Source of the DNA: Mycolicibacter minnesotensis
GTDB taxonomy: Bacteria > Actinomycetota > Actinomycetes > Mycobacteriales > Mycobacteriaceae
DNA length: 64,000 nucleotides
Assembly (NCBI RefSeq): GCF_010731755.1
Contig: NZ_AP022589.1
Location: 558,001 to 622,000, forward strand
Reading direction: 5' to 3'
The number at the start of each line of letters is the position of its first letter. Position 1 is the stretch's first letter. The translations under genes and the position numbers were made by a program. Shown in pieces: positions 48,287 to 59,000 of this stretch. The notes beneath the pieces are model-generated. The model was not told the DNA's origin, did no database searches, and saw only the letters and a program-made list of their open reading frames with translations.

Positions 48287-50386
48287 TCAACTGCGGTTGC
48301 GGACCAGCTCCAGCACATCGGGGCCGAACTGCTCCAGCTTGCGCGCGCCAATGCCCGGAATCGCCACCAGGGCGGCCTCATCGCCGGGCAGCATCTCAGC
48401 GATCGCGGTCAACGTGTTATCGGAAAAGACGATGTAGGCGGGCACTTTCAGCTCGGTGGCGGTACGCAACCGCCAGTCCTTGAGCGCCACCAGCAACTCG
48501 GTGTCCACCTCGGCCGCGCACGTCTCACACCGGTTGAGCATGATGGCCGCGGGGGTGGCCAGCACCTTGCTGCAGATGCGGCAGTGTTTCGGTGCGCCGC
48601 GGGCCCGGCGCTTGGCGGGGGTGGCGGCGGCGTCGGCCTGCGGGGCAATACCGCTGAGGAATCGCGAGGGTTTGCGGCCTGCCCGCCCGCCCGGGGCGCG
48701 GGCCAGCGCCCAGCTCAGGGTCAGGTGGATCCGAGCCCGGGTGACGCCCACATAGAGCAGTCGGCGTTCCTCTTCGACAGCCTCACTGTCCGCGCCGTGG
48801 GCCAGGGCATGCGAGATGGGCAGCGTGCCATCGGCCAGGCCCACCAAGAACACGGCGTCCCACTCCAGGCCCTTGGCGGCGTGCAAGGAGGCCAGGGTGA
48901 CACCTTGCACTGTCGGAGGATGCCGGGAGTCGGCGCGCATCCGCAGTTCGACCAGCAGCGCCGGCAGGTCCAGCTCGGGGCGTTGGGCCACCTCGTCGTC
49001 GACGAGTTCGGCCAGCGCCCCCAGGGCCTCCCAGCGTTCGCGCGCCTTGGCCCCGCTGGGTGGTTCGGTGGTCAGGCCGAGCGGTTCCAGGACGCCACGC
49101 ACGATTTCGGGCAGCGTCCCGCCGGCACCCCTTTCCGCGGCCCGCTGCAGGGCAACCAGCGCCTGACGGATCTCCTGGCGGGTGAAGAAGCCCTCTCCAC
49201 CCCGGACCTGATAGGCGATGCCGGCCTCGGTCAGAGCCTCCTCATAGACCTCCGACTGGGCGTTGATCCGGTACAGCACCGCGATTTCGGCCGCCGGCGT
49301 GCCGTCGTGGATCAGCCGGGCGATCGATTTGGCGACAGCGTTGGCCTCGGCCACCTCGTCGAGATGCTCCCGAAAAATGGGAGCGGGACCGGATTCACGT
49401 TGGCCGATCAGCTTGAGTTTGCTGCCGGCGACGCGCCCCCGTGCGGCGGCGATCACCCGGTTGGCCAGGGACACCACCTCGGGAGTGGAGCGGTAGTCGC
49501 GCTCCAGTCGGACCAACGCAGCGTCGGGAAACTGACGCGTGAAATCCAGCAGGTAACGCGGCGAGGCCCCGGTGAACGAATAGATGGTCTGGTTGGCGTC
49601 GCCCACCACGGTCAGGTCGTCGCGCTGCCCCAGCCAGGCCGTCAACACCCGCTGCTGTAGCGGGGTCACATCCTGGTATTCGTCGACCACGAAGCAGCGG
49701 TAGCGGTCCCGAAATTCGGCGGCCACCGCCGCGTCGTTCTCGATCGCGGCGGCGGTGTGCAGCAGCAGGTCGTCGAAGTCCAGCATCGCCACTTCGCCCC
49801 GGGCCTTCAGTGCCTCGTAGCCGGCGTAGACGTCGGCCAACTTCGCAGCCTCCAGCGGGGCGTCGCGGCCGGCGGCGGCCACCGCCTCGGGATACTGCTC
49901 CGGCCCGATCAGGGAAGCCTTGGCCCACTCGATCTCGCCGGCCACGTCACGAACGTCGTCGTTGCTCAACCGCAGGCCGGCATGACCGGCGGCGCGGGCA
50001 ACCACCCCGAACTTGCGATCCAACAACTCCCAGCCGGTATCGCCGACCACCCGCGGCCAGAAGTAACGCAGCTGCCGGCGGGCGGCGGCGTGGAACGTCA
50101 ACGCCTGCACTCCGCCGACCCCGGACGCCGCCCCCGCACCGGCCGCTGAACCCAGTGCCCGCAGCCGCGACCGCATCTCCCCTGCGGCACGCTGGGTGAA
50201 GGTGACGGCCAGCACCTGTCCGGGTGCGACGTGCCCGCCGGCGACCAGCTGGGCGATCCGATGGGTGATGGTGCGGGTCTTACCCGTGCCGGCTCCGGCC
50301 AGAACGCACACCGGGCCGCGCGGCGCCAGCACCGCAGCGCGCTGCTCCTCGTCCAGCCCGGCGATGAGCGCATCCATGGCGTCCAT
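48287..50386 (-). CDS. uvrD2: ATP-dependent DNA helicase UvrD2
   Basis: This is a 699-residue superfamily 1A helicase. Walker A is GAGTGKT, motif II DEYQD, motif [18 protein letters not shown], and motif [14 protein letters not shown] and [10 protein letters not shown]. After the helicase core come a four-cysteine zinc-like module (CRICSKV and CETCAAE) and a C-terminal HRDC domain ([20 protein letters not shown]), the layout that separates mycobacterial UvrD2 from UvrD1. It acts in DNA repair and is essential in M. tuberculosis. Its 3' end lies about 20 bases from the whiB7 promoter. Confidence 0.95.
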   Translation of the reverse strand: MDAMDALIAGLDEEQRAAVLAPRGPVCVLAGAGTGKTRTITHRIAQLVAGGHVAPGQVLAVTFTQRAAGEMRSRLRALGSAAGAGAASGVGGVQALTFHAAARRQLRYFWPRVVGDTGWELLDRKFGVVARAAGHAGLRLSNDDVRDVAGEIEWAKASLIGPEQYPEAVAAAGRDAPLEAAKLADVYAGYEALKARGEVAMLDFDDLLLHTAAAIENDAAVAAEFRDRYRCFVVDEYQDVTPLQQRVLTAWLGQRDDLTVVGDANQTIYSFTGASPRYLLDFTRQFPDAALVRLERDYRSTPEVVSLANRVIAAARGRVAGSKLKLIGQRESGPAPIFREHLDEVAEANAVAKSIARLIHDGTPAAEIAVLYRINAQSEVYEEALTEAGIAYQVRGGEGFFTRQEIRQALVALQRAAERGAGGTLPEIVRGVLEPLGLTTEPPSGAKARERWEALGALAELVDDEVAQRPELDLPALLVELRMRADSRHPPTVQGVTLASLHAAKGLEWDAVFLVGLADGTLPISHALAHGADSEAVEEERRLLYVGVTRARIHLTLSWALARAPGGRAGRKPSRFLSGIAPQADAAATPAKRRARGAPKHCRICSKVLATPAAIMLNRCETCAAEVDTELLVALKDWRLRTATELKVPAYIVFSDNTLTAIAEMLPGDEAALVAIPGIGARKLEQFGPDVLELVRNRS

Positions 50387-50459
50387 CTTGGCAGGCGCCC
50401 CCGACGACCTTGGACTCCGATTCGGGAATCATCGGGCGACCTATTAGGTTTGGGCAGTT

Positions 50460-50708
50460 ATGAACCAGCTCGTCATGTACACGACCCAATGGTGTGGCTA
50501 CTGCCGACAGCTCAAGGCGTCGCTAAAGAAGCTTGAGATCCCTTACGAGGAGATCGACATCGAGCTGGACCCAACCGCAGCGGAGTTCGTCAGCACGGCC
50601 AACGGCGGCAACCGCACGGTGCCGACGCTGCGTTTCCCCGACGGCTCCACCCTGACCAACCCGACTGGTCGCGAGGTCAAGGCAAAGCTGGAACAACTCG
50701 GCGGATAG
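50460..50708 (+). CDS. mrx1: mycoredoxin 1
   Basis: This is an 82-residue glutaredoxin-like protein that reduces protein-mycothiol mixed disulfides. The active site is CGYC (C12, C15). The TVPT cis-proline motif and the C-terminal NPTGREVKAKLEQLGG are as in mycobacterial Mrx1 (Rv3198A). It is divergent from uvrD2 and convergent with nudC. Confidence 0.95.
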   Translation: MNQLVMYTTQWCGYCRQLKASLKKLEIPYEEIDIELDPTAAEFVSTANGGNRTVPTLRFPDGSTLTNPTGREVKAKLEQLGG

Positions 50709-50723
50709 CGCAGCCGCCGCGGC

Positions 50724-51650
50724 CTATCCGCTGGATTCGGCCCAGGACTCGATGATGGTCCTGGCGATCGAGATGGACCCCGGCAGCAGCAGTTTCGCCG
50801 CGGAATCGCCGCTGTTCCACGCCCCGGCGGACAGCGCAGCCCGCACCTCCTCGCGGGTGAACCAGGCCGCCTCGGTGATCTCGCCGTCACTGAAGACGAA
50901 CGTCTGGCTGGGGTCGGCGACGGCGTGGAAGCCCACCATGAGCGATCGCGGGAACGGCCAGGGCTGACTGCCCAGGTACGTCACGTCACGCACCGCCAGG
51001 CCGACCTCTTCGTGGACCTCGCGCGCCACGCACGCCTCGAACGACTCGCCGGCCTCGACGAACCCGGCCAGCAGAGAGAACATCCGAAGCGGCCAGTTGT
51101 GTTGTCGGGCCAGCACCACGCGGTCGGCGCCGTCGTGCACCAGACAGATGACCGCCGGGTCGATGCGGGGGAATTCCTCGGCGCCGGTGACCGGATTGAT
51201 CCGGGCCCACCCACCGCGCACTGGCTTGGTGGGGGTGCCATCGACAGCCGAAAACCTGGCGTTGTCATGCCAATTGAGCAATGCGATGGCCGACGACACC
51301 AATTGAGCACTGACGTCGTCGAAGATGTCACCGGTGGCACGAATGTCCAGTACGGAGACGTCGATTCCAGGCGGGGCCTGCAGAGCGCCGCGGACCGCCC
51401 AGACATGGCGACCGTCGGCGATGCGGCCCAAAAAGACCGCGTCCGGTGGTGGAGTGGCGCTCAGTTCACTGGCCGCCTGCAGCACGACCCGGCCATCGGC
51501 AACTAGCACCTGATTGCGGTGATCGACCCGCATGAGTGCAGCGTCCGACCACCCGGCGGCTGCCGCGTCGGTGTCGGTGCGTAGCTGGTCGGCCCGGTCG
51601 GCACCGACCCGCGACAGCAGGGGAATCTGGCTGAGCTGGAAGTTCCCCAT
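50724..51650 (-). CDS. nudC: NAD(H) pyrophosphatase NudC
   Basis: This is a 308-residue Nudix hydrolase that splits NADH/NAD into mononucleotides and can remove NAD caps from RNA. The Nudix box runs from GFVEAGESFE to REVHEEVGL. The NADH-specific tail SQPWPFPRSLMVGF is present downstream. The zinc-ribbon segment that in E. coli carries four Cys (here FSAVDGTPTKPVRGGW) has no cysteine, so zinc is probably not bound. It begins about 20 bases downstream of the potassium channel gene and is probably co-transcribed with it. Confidence 0.94.
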   Translation of the reverse strand: MGNFQLSQIPLLSRVGADRADQLRTDTDAAAAGWSDAALMRVDHRNQVLVADGRVVLQAASELSATPPPDAVFLGRIADGRHVWAVRGALQAPPGIDVSVLDIRATGDIFDDVSAQLVSSAIALLNWHDNARFSAVDGTPTKPVRGGWARINPVTGAEEFPRIDPAVICLVHDGADRVVLARQHNWPLRMFSLLAGFVEAGESFEACVAREVHEEVGLAVRDVTYLGSQPWPFPRSLMVGFHAVADPSQTFVFSDGEITEAAWFTREEVRAALSAGAWNSGDSAAKLLLPGSISIARTIIESWAESSG

Positions 51651-51669
51651 CAGCGCTCCCCGCGGCGGG

Positions 51670-52746
51670 TCACTGGTTGCTCACCGTGCGCACGTAGAGC
51701 AGCCGGTCGCCGGCCTCGATCGCGTCCACCTCCGGTGCGTCCAACCGCAGCAACCGGCCACCGCGCACCACGGCAAGGACGATGTCGTTGAGGTGATTGG
51801 CCGACGCGCCGATCTCCTTGTGCTCCACCTCGCGTTCGGCGATGGCGTATCCGGCGTCGGGGGTGAGCAGATCCTCGATGATCTCGACAACACTGGGCGT
51901 GGTGGTGGCGATACCGAGCAGGCGCCCCGCGGTCTCCGAAGACACCACCACCGAGTCGGCGCCGGATTGCTCCAGCAGGTGCTGGTTCTCGGCTTCCCGG
52001 ATGGACGCCACGATGGTGGCGTTGGGGGCGATCTCGCGGGCCGTCAGCGTCACCAGTGTCGCCGTGGCATCCGAGCCAGTGGCCACCACAATCGCCTTGG
52101 CGCGCTGGGCGCTGGCCAGCCGCAACACGTCCGACCTGGTCGCATCGCCGTCCACCGTCACCAGCCCGGCGCTCTTGGCTCTGTCGAGAACTGCCCGGTC
52201 GTTGTCCACCACGACGATGTCGCTCGGGGTGGTCGTGTCATCGCCGAGCATCGCGGCGATGGCGGTCTTCCCTTTGGTGCCGTAGCCGATGACGATGGTG
52301 TGGTCGCGCACTCTTTTCCTCCAACGCTGAATGCGGAATGCCTGCTGGGAGGTCTCGGTGAAGGCCTCGACTGTCGTTCCGACCAGCAAGATCAGGAAGG
52401 CGATCCGCAGCGGGGTGATGACCAGGACGTTGATCATGCGGGCGAACTCGGTGACCGGCGTGATGTCGCCGTACCCGGTGGTCGACAGGGTCACCGCCGA
52501 GTAGTAGAGGCAGTCCAGGAAGGTCAGTCGATCGCCTTGGACGTCCTGGTAACCGTCGCGGTCGACATAGACGAACAACGCCGATACCAGCAGCGCCCCC
52601 AGCGCGATGAGGCTGCGCCGGTAGACGGTGCGGCCCGGACTGGACTGGGCGTGCGGCATGCGGAGCACGCCGACGAGCGCGTAACTGGGTTGGGCGGTCA
52701 GCGTCTCATCGAGGCGACGCAACCGCCGCCAGCTAGCTCCTGCCAC
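51670..52746 (-). CDS. potassium channel family protein with TrkA-N domain (Rv3200c-like)
   Basis: This 358-residue protein is a two-helix K+ channel with a cytoplasmic RCK part. The selectivity filter is TLSTTGYGDITP between two hydrophobic segments. The RCK/TrkA-N Rossmann motif is HTIVIGYGTKGKTAIAAML, with the acidic strand end IVVVDND. A C-terminal TrkA-C-like region ends LLYVRTVSNQ. It probably forms a ligand-gated K+ channel in the plasma membrane. It lies between adnB and nudC on the same strand. Confidence 0.92.
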   Translation of the reverse strand: MAGASWRRLRRLDETLTAQPSYALVGVLRMPHAQSSPGRTVYRRSLIALGALLVSALFVYVDRDGYQDVQGDRLTFLDCLYYSAVTLSTTGYGDITPVTEFARMINVLVITPLRIAFLILLVGTTVEAFTETSQQAFRIQRWRKRVRDHTIVIGYGTKGKTAIAAMLGDDTTTPSDIVVVDNDRAVLDRAKSAGLVTVDGDATRSDVLRLASAQRAKAIVVATGSDATATLVTLTAREIAPNATIVASIREAENQHLLEQSGADSVVVSSETAGRLLGIATTTPSVVEIIEDLLTPDAGYAIAEREVEHKEIGASANHLNDIVLAVVRGGRLLRLDAPEVDAIEAGDRLLYVRTVSNQ

Positions 52747-52801
52747 GACGGGCGGTCATCGGTCGCACGTGACGCACGGACCCACTGTAACCACACCCCC
52801 C

Positions 52802-55800
52802 TCAGCTGTTGAGCAGCGCGGCCAGCTCAGGCAGTTCGGGCAGTTGATCGGCGGCGACGGTGCTGCCGGTGCGCACGTAGTGGAAGGCGGCTCTTACCTG
52901 CGTTGCCGGACATCCGGTCAATGCGGCCCAGGCCAGCCGGTAGACCCCGAGTTGCACGGCGGCGTGGCGGCGGGCATCCGGGCCGTCGGGAACCGTTCCG
53001 GTCTTCCAGTCCACGACTGTCACACCACCGTCTGGCTCTGCGAACACCGCATCGATCCGGCCCCGGACCACGCGGGTGCCGACGGTCATCTCGAATGGCA
53101 CCTCGACGGCGAGGGGCGAGCGGGCCGCCCACGGCGATTCGAGGAAGGCCGCCTGCAGGTGCGCCAGCTCCTGCGCGTCGGCGCGGGCCGTGTCGGCGTC
53201 GGCTGCACCGGGAAGATCATCGAGCTCGAACAACCGCTCGGCCCCGTAAAGCCGCTGAACCCAGTCATGAAACGCCGTGCCCAGCAATGCATGCGGGTCC
53301 GGCCGGGCGGGAAGTCGGCGACTCAGGCGCTGGGCCGCACCTGCCGGGTCACGGCTCAGCTCGACCAGACCGCTCACCGACAGTTGCCGGGGCAGCGCGC
53401 GGGCCGGCTGCGTCACGGAGGAGGCACGCTCCGCCAAGAGTGCGTCGACGTCGGACGCCCACGGACTGGCCGGAAGCGAACCGTCCGCAGGCTCTTCGGT
53501 CTGTAGCTGAGCCGATACCAGTGCTGCACCCTGATCAACTTCTTCGCGCCTTCCGGCCAGCGGGTCAACCGGCCATATTTCCTCTTTTACGCTGTCGCAC
53601 AATGGATTTGTCTCGCCATCGGCCGGCGCGTCCGCCCAGTGCTGCACGATTCCACACGGAGTCCCCGCCTCCGCCGAGCTGTCGACCACCGCTTTGATCT
53701 CGGTGAGGAACACCGAGGGCCCACGTGGCTTGGTCTCTCCTGCACCCCAGTGATGTCCGGAGACCAGCAGGGTGTCCTCCGCACGAGTCACCGCCACGTA
53801 CAACAGCCGACGCTCTTCGTCGACCCGCCGCTGGTCCAGCCGGCGCTGATGGTGGGCGATGGCATCGGACAGCTGCTTTCGGTTGGTGACCGCGTCGGTA
53901 TCCAGAATCGGGACTCCCTCGACGACGTCGCCATCGCTGTGGGCACGGTCGCCGCGCAACAGCGGCGGCAGTTCACCGGCGTCGGACAGCCAGCTGCGAC
54001 GCGATGCGGTCGAGGGAAACACCCGCGCCACCAGGTGCGGGATGGCCACTACCTGCCATTCCAGCCCCTTGGCGGCGTGCACGGTGAGGATCTGGACGCG
54101 GTCGGCGGCGACCGCCGGTGCCGCCGGAGCCAACCCGTTCTCGACCACCTCAGCCGCCTCCAGGTAGGCCAGCAGGCCGGGCAGTGCGGCAGCGGCCCCG
54201 ATCGCGTCGGCATATCCGGCCACCACGTCGGCGAAGGCGTCCAGCTGGTCGGCGCCCGTGCCCCCCGTCATCGGCGGCTGGGCGGCGAGCACCTCACAGT
54301 CCAGGCCCAGTACCCGACGAACTTCGGCCACCAGGTCAGGAAGCGGATGCCAGAGGTGACCACGCAGCACGGTCAGCTCCTCGGCGAGGGCCACGATGCG
54401 CCGGTATCCCGGCTCCGAATAACGCTCGGCCGCTCCGGGATCGGCGAGGGCGTCAGCCAGACAGGCCGTATCGGAATCCGGCCCAGCCGCGGCGGCGATC
54501 TCCGCAGCCGAGGCCGGCGCGCTCGGCGCGTGGGGCCGGGCCAGCTCGGCGGCGCGCCGCCACAAGGCGGCCAGGTCGGCGGCTCCCAACCGCCAGCGCG
54601 GTCCGGTCAGGACGCGCAGTGCCGCAGCGCCGGCGGTCGGCTCTTGGATCAGCCGCAACATCGCCACCAGGTCTGCCACTTCCGGCACAGACAGCAGCCC
54701 GGCCAGGCCAACCACCTCCACGGGGACGCCTCGGGCCCGGATCGCCGCCGCTAGCGCCGCGGAATCAGCGTTGCGCCGCACCAACACCGCGGCGGTGGGC
54801 GGGGCGAGGCCGTCTGCCTCGGACCGCTGGTAGCACTGCTGCAACGAATCGGCCACCCACTCGACTTCGGCGGTCACGTCGGGCAGCAGTGCCACCCGCA
54901 CATCGCCCGCAGGTGCGGCGGGGCGAGGCCGCAGCGCCTGCACCGTGACGGAGCGCTGCCGTGCTTCAGCGGAGACCTCATTGGCCAGGTGCAACACTTC
55001 GGGCGGGTTGCGCCAGCTGGTCCGCAACTCCAATGTGGGGGCCGGGCTGCCGTTGGCCAGCGGGAAGTCGGTGGCGAAGCGGGGCAGGTTGGTTGCTGAG
55101 GCTCCTCGCCATCCGTAGATCGACTGAATCGGGTCCCCCACCGCTGTCAGCGCCAGGCTGTCGTCTGCGCCGCCGCCGAACAGCGACGACAAGGCGATGC
55201 GCTGAGCGTGGCCGGTGTCTTGATATTCGTCGAGCAGCACCACCCGGTAGGTGGCACGCAACCGTGCCCCGACTGCGTCGTGGGATCGCGCCAGCCGGGC
55301 GGCAGTGGCCATCTGGGCACCGAAGTCCATGGCCCGTTGCGCCCGCATCCGCTGGTGAAGGGCGTCGATCAGCGGCACCAGTTCGGCACGTTCGGTTTGG
55401 GTGTCCAGCATCTTGAGCAGCGATTGGTTGGGTTCGGCACGCTGCCGGGGCCCGGGCGGCAAGGTATGCACCAGCCGCTCCAATTCCAGGTGGGTGTGGC
55501 GCAGTGCGTCGGTGTCCACGAGGTGCTCGGCCAGTTCACCGGAGAGCCGCAGCACCATGGCGGTCACCGCGGCGGGGTCGCGGTGGGTGCGTAGTTCCCC
55601 TGAATAGCCGCTGACCACATCGAAGGCCATCTGCCACAGGGCTGTCTCGGTGAGCAGCCGGGTGTCGGGTTCGATTCCCAGCAGCATCCCGTGCTCGCGC
55701 AGCAGGGCACCGGCGAAGGCGTGGTAGGTGCTTACCACTGGCGTCGCCGCCACGGATCCATCGAGTCTCGCTGAACCGCCGGGGTCCACCGCCATCAGCC

Positions 55801-56080
55801 CCGCACCGGCCAACCGCGCCAGCCGGGATCGGACCCGGCGCAGCAACTGGCCCGCTGCCTTGCGAGTAAAGGTCAGGCCGAGGACCTGTCCCGGTTCGGC
55901 ATAGCCGTTGGCGACCAGCCACACCACCCGGGCGGCCATCGTCTCCGTCTTGCCAGCGCCCGCGCCGGCGATCACCACTAAGGGCCCCGGCGGTGCGGCG
56001 ATGACTGCGGCCTGCTCTTCGGTGGGCTGATGCAGTCCCAGCGCCTCCGCCAGTTCAGCGGGGTCGTAGCGGTTTCTCAT
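52802..56080 (-). CDS. adnB: helicase-nuclease AdnB
   Basis: This 1092-residue subunit of the mycobacterial AdnAB motor resects double-strand breaks for recombination. The active helicase motor shows Walker A GAGAGKT, DEYQD, GDPIQSIYGWRGAS, and LLYVAVTRAEDTLL. The C-terminal RecB-like nuclease has GRIDAVFAEPDGG and VTVVDWKTGTVPDG, with the catalytic Asp and Lys. It has no iron-sulfur cysteines. I start at the ATG (56080) that overlaps the adnA stop by four bases; a longer reading would run into adnA. The length matches known AdnB proteins (about 1095). Confidence 0.94.
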   Translation of the reverse strand: MRNRYDPAELAEALGLHQPTEEQAAVIAAPPGPLVVIAGAGAGKTETMAARVVWLVANGYAEPGQVLGLTFTRKAAGQLLRRVRSRLARLAGAGLMAVDPGGSARLDGSVAATPVVSTYHAFAGALLREHGMLLGIEPDTRLLTETALWQMAFDVVSGYSGELRTHRDPAAVTAMVLRLSGELAEHLVDTDALRHTHLELERLVHTLPPGPRQRAEPNQSLLKMLDTQTERAELVPLIDALHQRMRAQRAMDFGAQMATAARLARSHDAVGARLRATYRVVLLDEYQDTGHAQRIALSSLFGGGADDSLALTAVGDPIQSIYGWRGASATNLPRFATDFPLANGSPAPTLELRTSWRNPPEVLHLANEVSAEARQRSVTVQALRPRPAAPAGDVRVALLPDVTAEVEWVADSLQQCYQRSEADGLAPPTAAVLVRRNADSAALAAAIRARGVPVEVVGLAGLLSVPEVADLVAMLRLIQEPTAGAAALRVLTGPRWRLGAADLAALWRRAAELARPHAPSAPASAAEIAAAAGPDSDTACLADALADPGAAERYSEPGYRRIVALAEELTVLRGHLWHPLPDLVAEVRRVLGLDCEVLAAQPPMTGGTGADQLDAFADVVAGYADAIGAAAALPGLLAYLEAAEVVENGLAPAAPAVAADRVQILTVHAAKGLEWQVVAIPHLVARVFPSTASRRSWLSDAGELPPLLRGDRAHSDGDVVEGVPILDTDAVTNRKQLSDAIAHHQRRLDQRRVDEERRLLYVAVTRAEDTLLVSGHHWGAGETKPRGPSVFLTEIKAVVDSSAEAGTPCGIVQHWADAPADGETNPLCDSVKEEIWPVDPLAGRREEVDQGAALVSAQLQTEEPADGSLPASPWASDVDALLAERASSVTQPARALPRQLSVSGLVELSRDPAGAAQRLSRRLPARPDPHALLGTAFHDWVQRLYGAERLFELDDLPGAADADTARADAQELAHLQAAFLESPWAARSPLAVEVPFEMTVGTRVVRGRIDAVFAEPDGGVTVVDWKTGTVPDGPDARRHAAVQLGVYRLAWAALTGCPATQVRAAFHYVRTGSTVAADQLPELPELAALLNS

Positions 56081-59000
56081 GCGCCACACCCGCGAGTGTG
56101 TGCCGGGCAGACCGGACGCACCGGGCAATGCCGGCAGCCGTCGTTGACGCGGGCGGCGAACTGCGGCCCGGCGGTGGCCGCGGCTGCCTGCGCGATCCGC
56201 TCCCTCCATTGACCACCGGTCTCGGCGGTCAGGGCGTCCTGTTCGCGTTCGGAGGCACCGTCCCCTGCAGGTTTGGCCGGATACACCAGGCGACCGCCGC
56301 CGGGCTGTTCGTCAGCACCGATGAGCCCGGCCTCTACCGCCAGCTGGTAGACCGCGAGCTGGGCATGCTGCTGCGCGTCGTCCTTGCTGACCGGAGTCTT
56401 CGCCGTCTTGACGTCGACCACCACCAGCCGTCCGGCGGCGTCACGCTCAACCCGGTCGATCCGGCCGCGCAGGCGCACCCCGTCTCCGGCGTCGACAACA
56501 CCGTCGAAGGACACCTCGGTGCCCACCTCGGTGAGTTCGCCGCGGGTCTGGGTTCGCCAGGCCGCGAACGTCTCGATCATCGCCCGGTGCCGGTCGTGTT
56601 CGTTGGCCGAGTACCACGGCGACGTGAACGGCAGCTGTTGCCATGCCCGATCCAACTCGGCGAGCATTTCCTGTGGGCTGCGGCCCGATTCGGCGACCAG
56701 AGCATGGACCACCGATCCGATCGTCGAACGCAGGTCTGGGCGATCTGTTCCGCCGTGGCGTTCGGCCAGCCAACGCAGCGGACAGTCCAGCAGGCTCTGC
56801 ACCGCCGAGGGCGACAGGGTGACGACCTGACCTGAGCCAGGACGCCACAACGGTTCCTCGGTGCTCAACGGTGTCGCGCCGTACCAGCTCTGCGGGTCGG
56901 CACCGGGCACACCGGCTCGGGCAAGGCGCGCCAATTGCCTTGCTGCATCGGTCCGTTCGGAAATGGTCACCACGTCTTCTGGCGCGCAGACCACGGCGCG
57001 CAGCCGGCCCACCAGCCCGGCCGCCGACAGCACCGGCGGCGCCACGGCCGGCGACGCAGGCACGCGAGGGTCCTCGCCGGTGGCGCAGGCGGCGAGTTCG
57101 GTGACGAACTCCGAGGGGATCTGCACATCGGCGCCACCGTCGCCGTCTCCGTCGACCGCGGTGATCACCAGCCGGCGCCGGGCCCGGCCCAGCGCAGCCA
57201 CCAGCAGTCGCCGTTCTTCGGCCAGCAATGGCGCCCGGGCCGACACCTCTTCACCGAATCCGTGCAGGGTGTCCAGAAGACGCTGAGTTCCCAGCACACC
57301 GCCCCGGGGAACAGTGTTGGGCCACAGCCCCTCCTGAACACCGGCGACCACCACCAGATCCCACTCGCGGCCGAGGGCGGCATGCGCACTGAGCACCGCC
57401 ACCGCCTCGGTTCCCAGCGCGGACTCGGTGCGCGGCGACGGGAGTTGCATGGACGTGACGTACTCGACGAGTCCGGTCACGGTGGTGCCGGCGGTGCGCG
57501 CCACGTACTGCTCGGCGAGGTCGAAGAGGGCCGTCACCGCATCCAGGTCCCGGCTGGCTTGAGCCCCGCTCGGGCCGCCGCGCTCGGCGGCCGCCAGCCA
57601 GCGCTGCTGCAGCCCGGACCGGTTCCAGGCCTGCCACAACGTGTGGTGTGGGTCGCGACCGCCGGCATGGCTGCGGGCCGCGGCCTGCAGGACCGCGCGC
57701 ACCCTATGCAGCGCACGCGTATGCGCGGCCGGCAGCTCCCCCGGCGCACCGGTGAGAGCTGCCGCCAGACGGTCGCCGGGATGTGCCGAACCCGAAGAGC
57801 CGGCCGGGCCGCGGCGCAGCGTGCGTTGCAGCTGCCTCAGGGAGATCGGATCGACCCGCCCGATCGGCCCGCTGAGCAGGGCCAATGCGCGCGGTCCGTC
57901 CACCTTGTCGGCCGTGCATTCCAGCACCGTGAGCAGGGCGGCGACCGCGGGCTGCTGTGCCAGCAACCCTCCGCCGGCCGGCAGCGCGACCGGGATGCCG
58001 GCGGCGGCCAGCGACCGGGGCAGCCGTGCGGCCGCGCGCGGGACAGACCGGACGATCACCGCCATCTGAGACCAGGGCACGCTGTCGATCAGGCGGGCGC
58101 GCCGCAGCGTGTCGGCGATCAAAGCGGCCTCGGCGTGGGCGGTGGGCGCGGTACGTACGGTCACCACCCCGTCGTCGGGTCCGGTTCCTTCGAGCCGGCG
58201 GGTGGCACTCGTGCCGGGCAGGCGGCGGGCGACCGCGCTGATCGCCCGGGCCACGGCGGGGGCGCAGCGGTGCGAGGTGGTCAGCGTCACCACCGGCACC
58301 GTGGCCCGCTCGGGTGTCCCGTCGCGGTCCAGCAGGACGGTGGGTTCGGCGCCACGAAAGCCGAACACCGCCTGATCGGGGTCACCGGCGATCACCGTCC
58401 GATGCACACCGGCGGCGAGCACCCGCACCAGCTGGGCTGCCTGCGGGTCGAGCTGCTGTGCGTCGTCGACCAGCAGCAGCCGGATACGGCTGCGTTCGTC
58501 GAGGAGCAGGTCCGGGTCGGTGGCGAACGCCTCCAGTGCCGCCCCGACCAGCTCCGCGGCACCGAGCGCCGGCGTGGTCGCCTGGGGTGCTGCAGTGCCG
58601 ACCGCGGCGCGCAGCAGCATCACCTGCTCATACTGTCGCGCGAACCGGCCGGCAGCCGTCCACTCCGGGCGGCGGCACCGTTTGCCCAACCTGATCAACT
58701 CGGCCGGGTCGACGCCGCGTTCGGCGCAGCGCGCCATCAGGTCGCGCAGTTCGGTGGTGAAGCCGTCGGTGGCCAGGGCCGCGTGCAGGGCCGGCGGCCA
58801 AGCCCCGGCGCCGTCCCCGGCGAGCAGCTCGCGGATCACGCTGTCCTGCTCGGCACCGGTCACCAGCCGCGGCGGGGTGGCCTCGGCCCGCCGGGCGGCG
58901 CGTTGGAGGACCGCGAAGGCATAACCATGCACGCTGCGCACCACTGGCTCGCGGATCGCCTGGCCCGCCGCAGGTCCGCCGGCAGCCAACAGGGTTGCGG

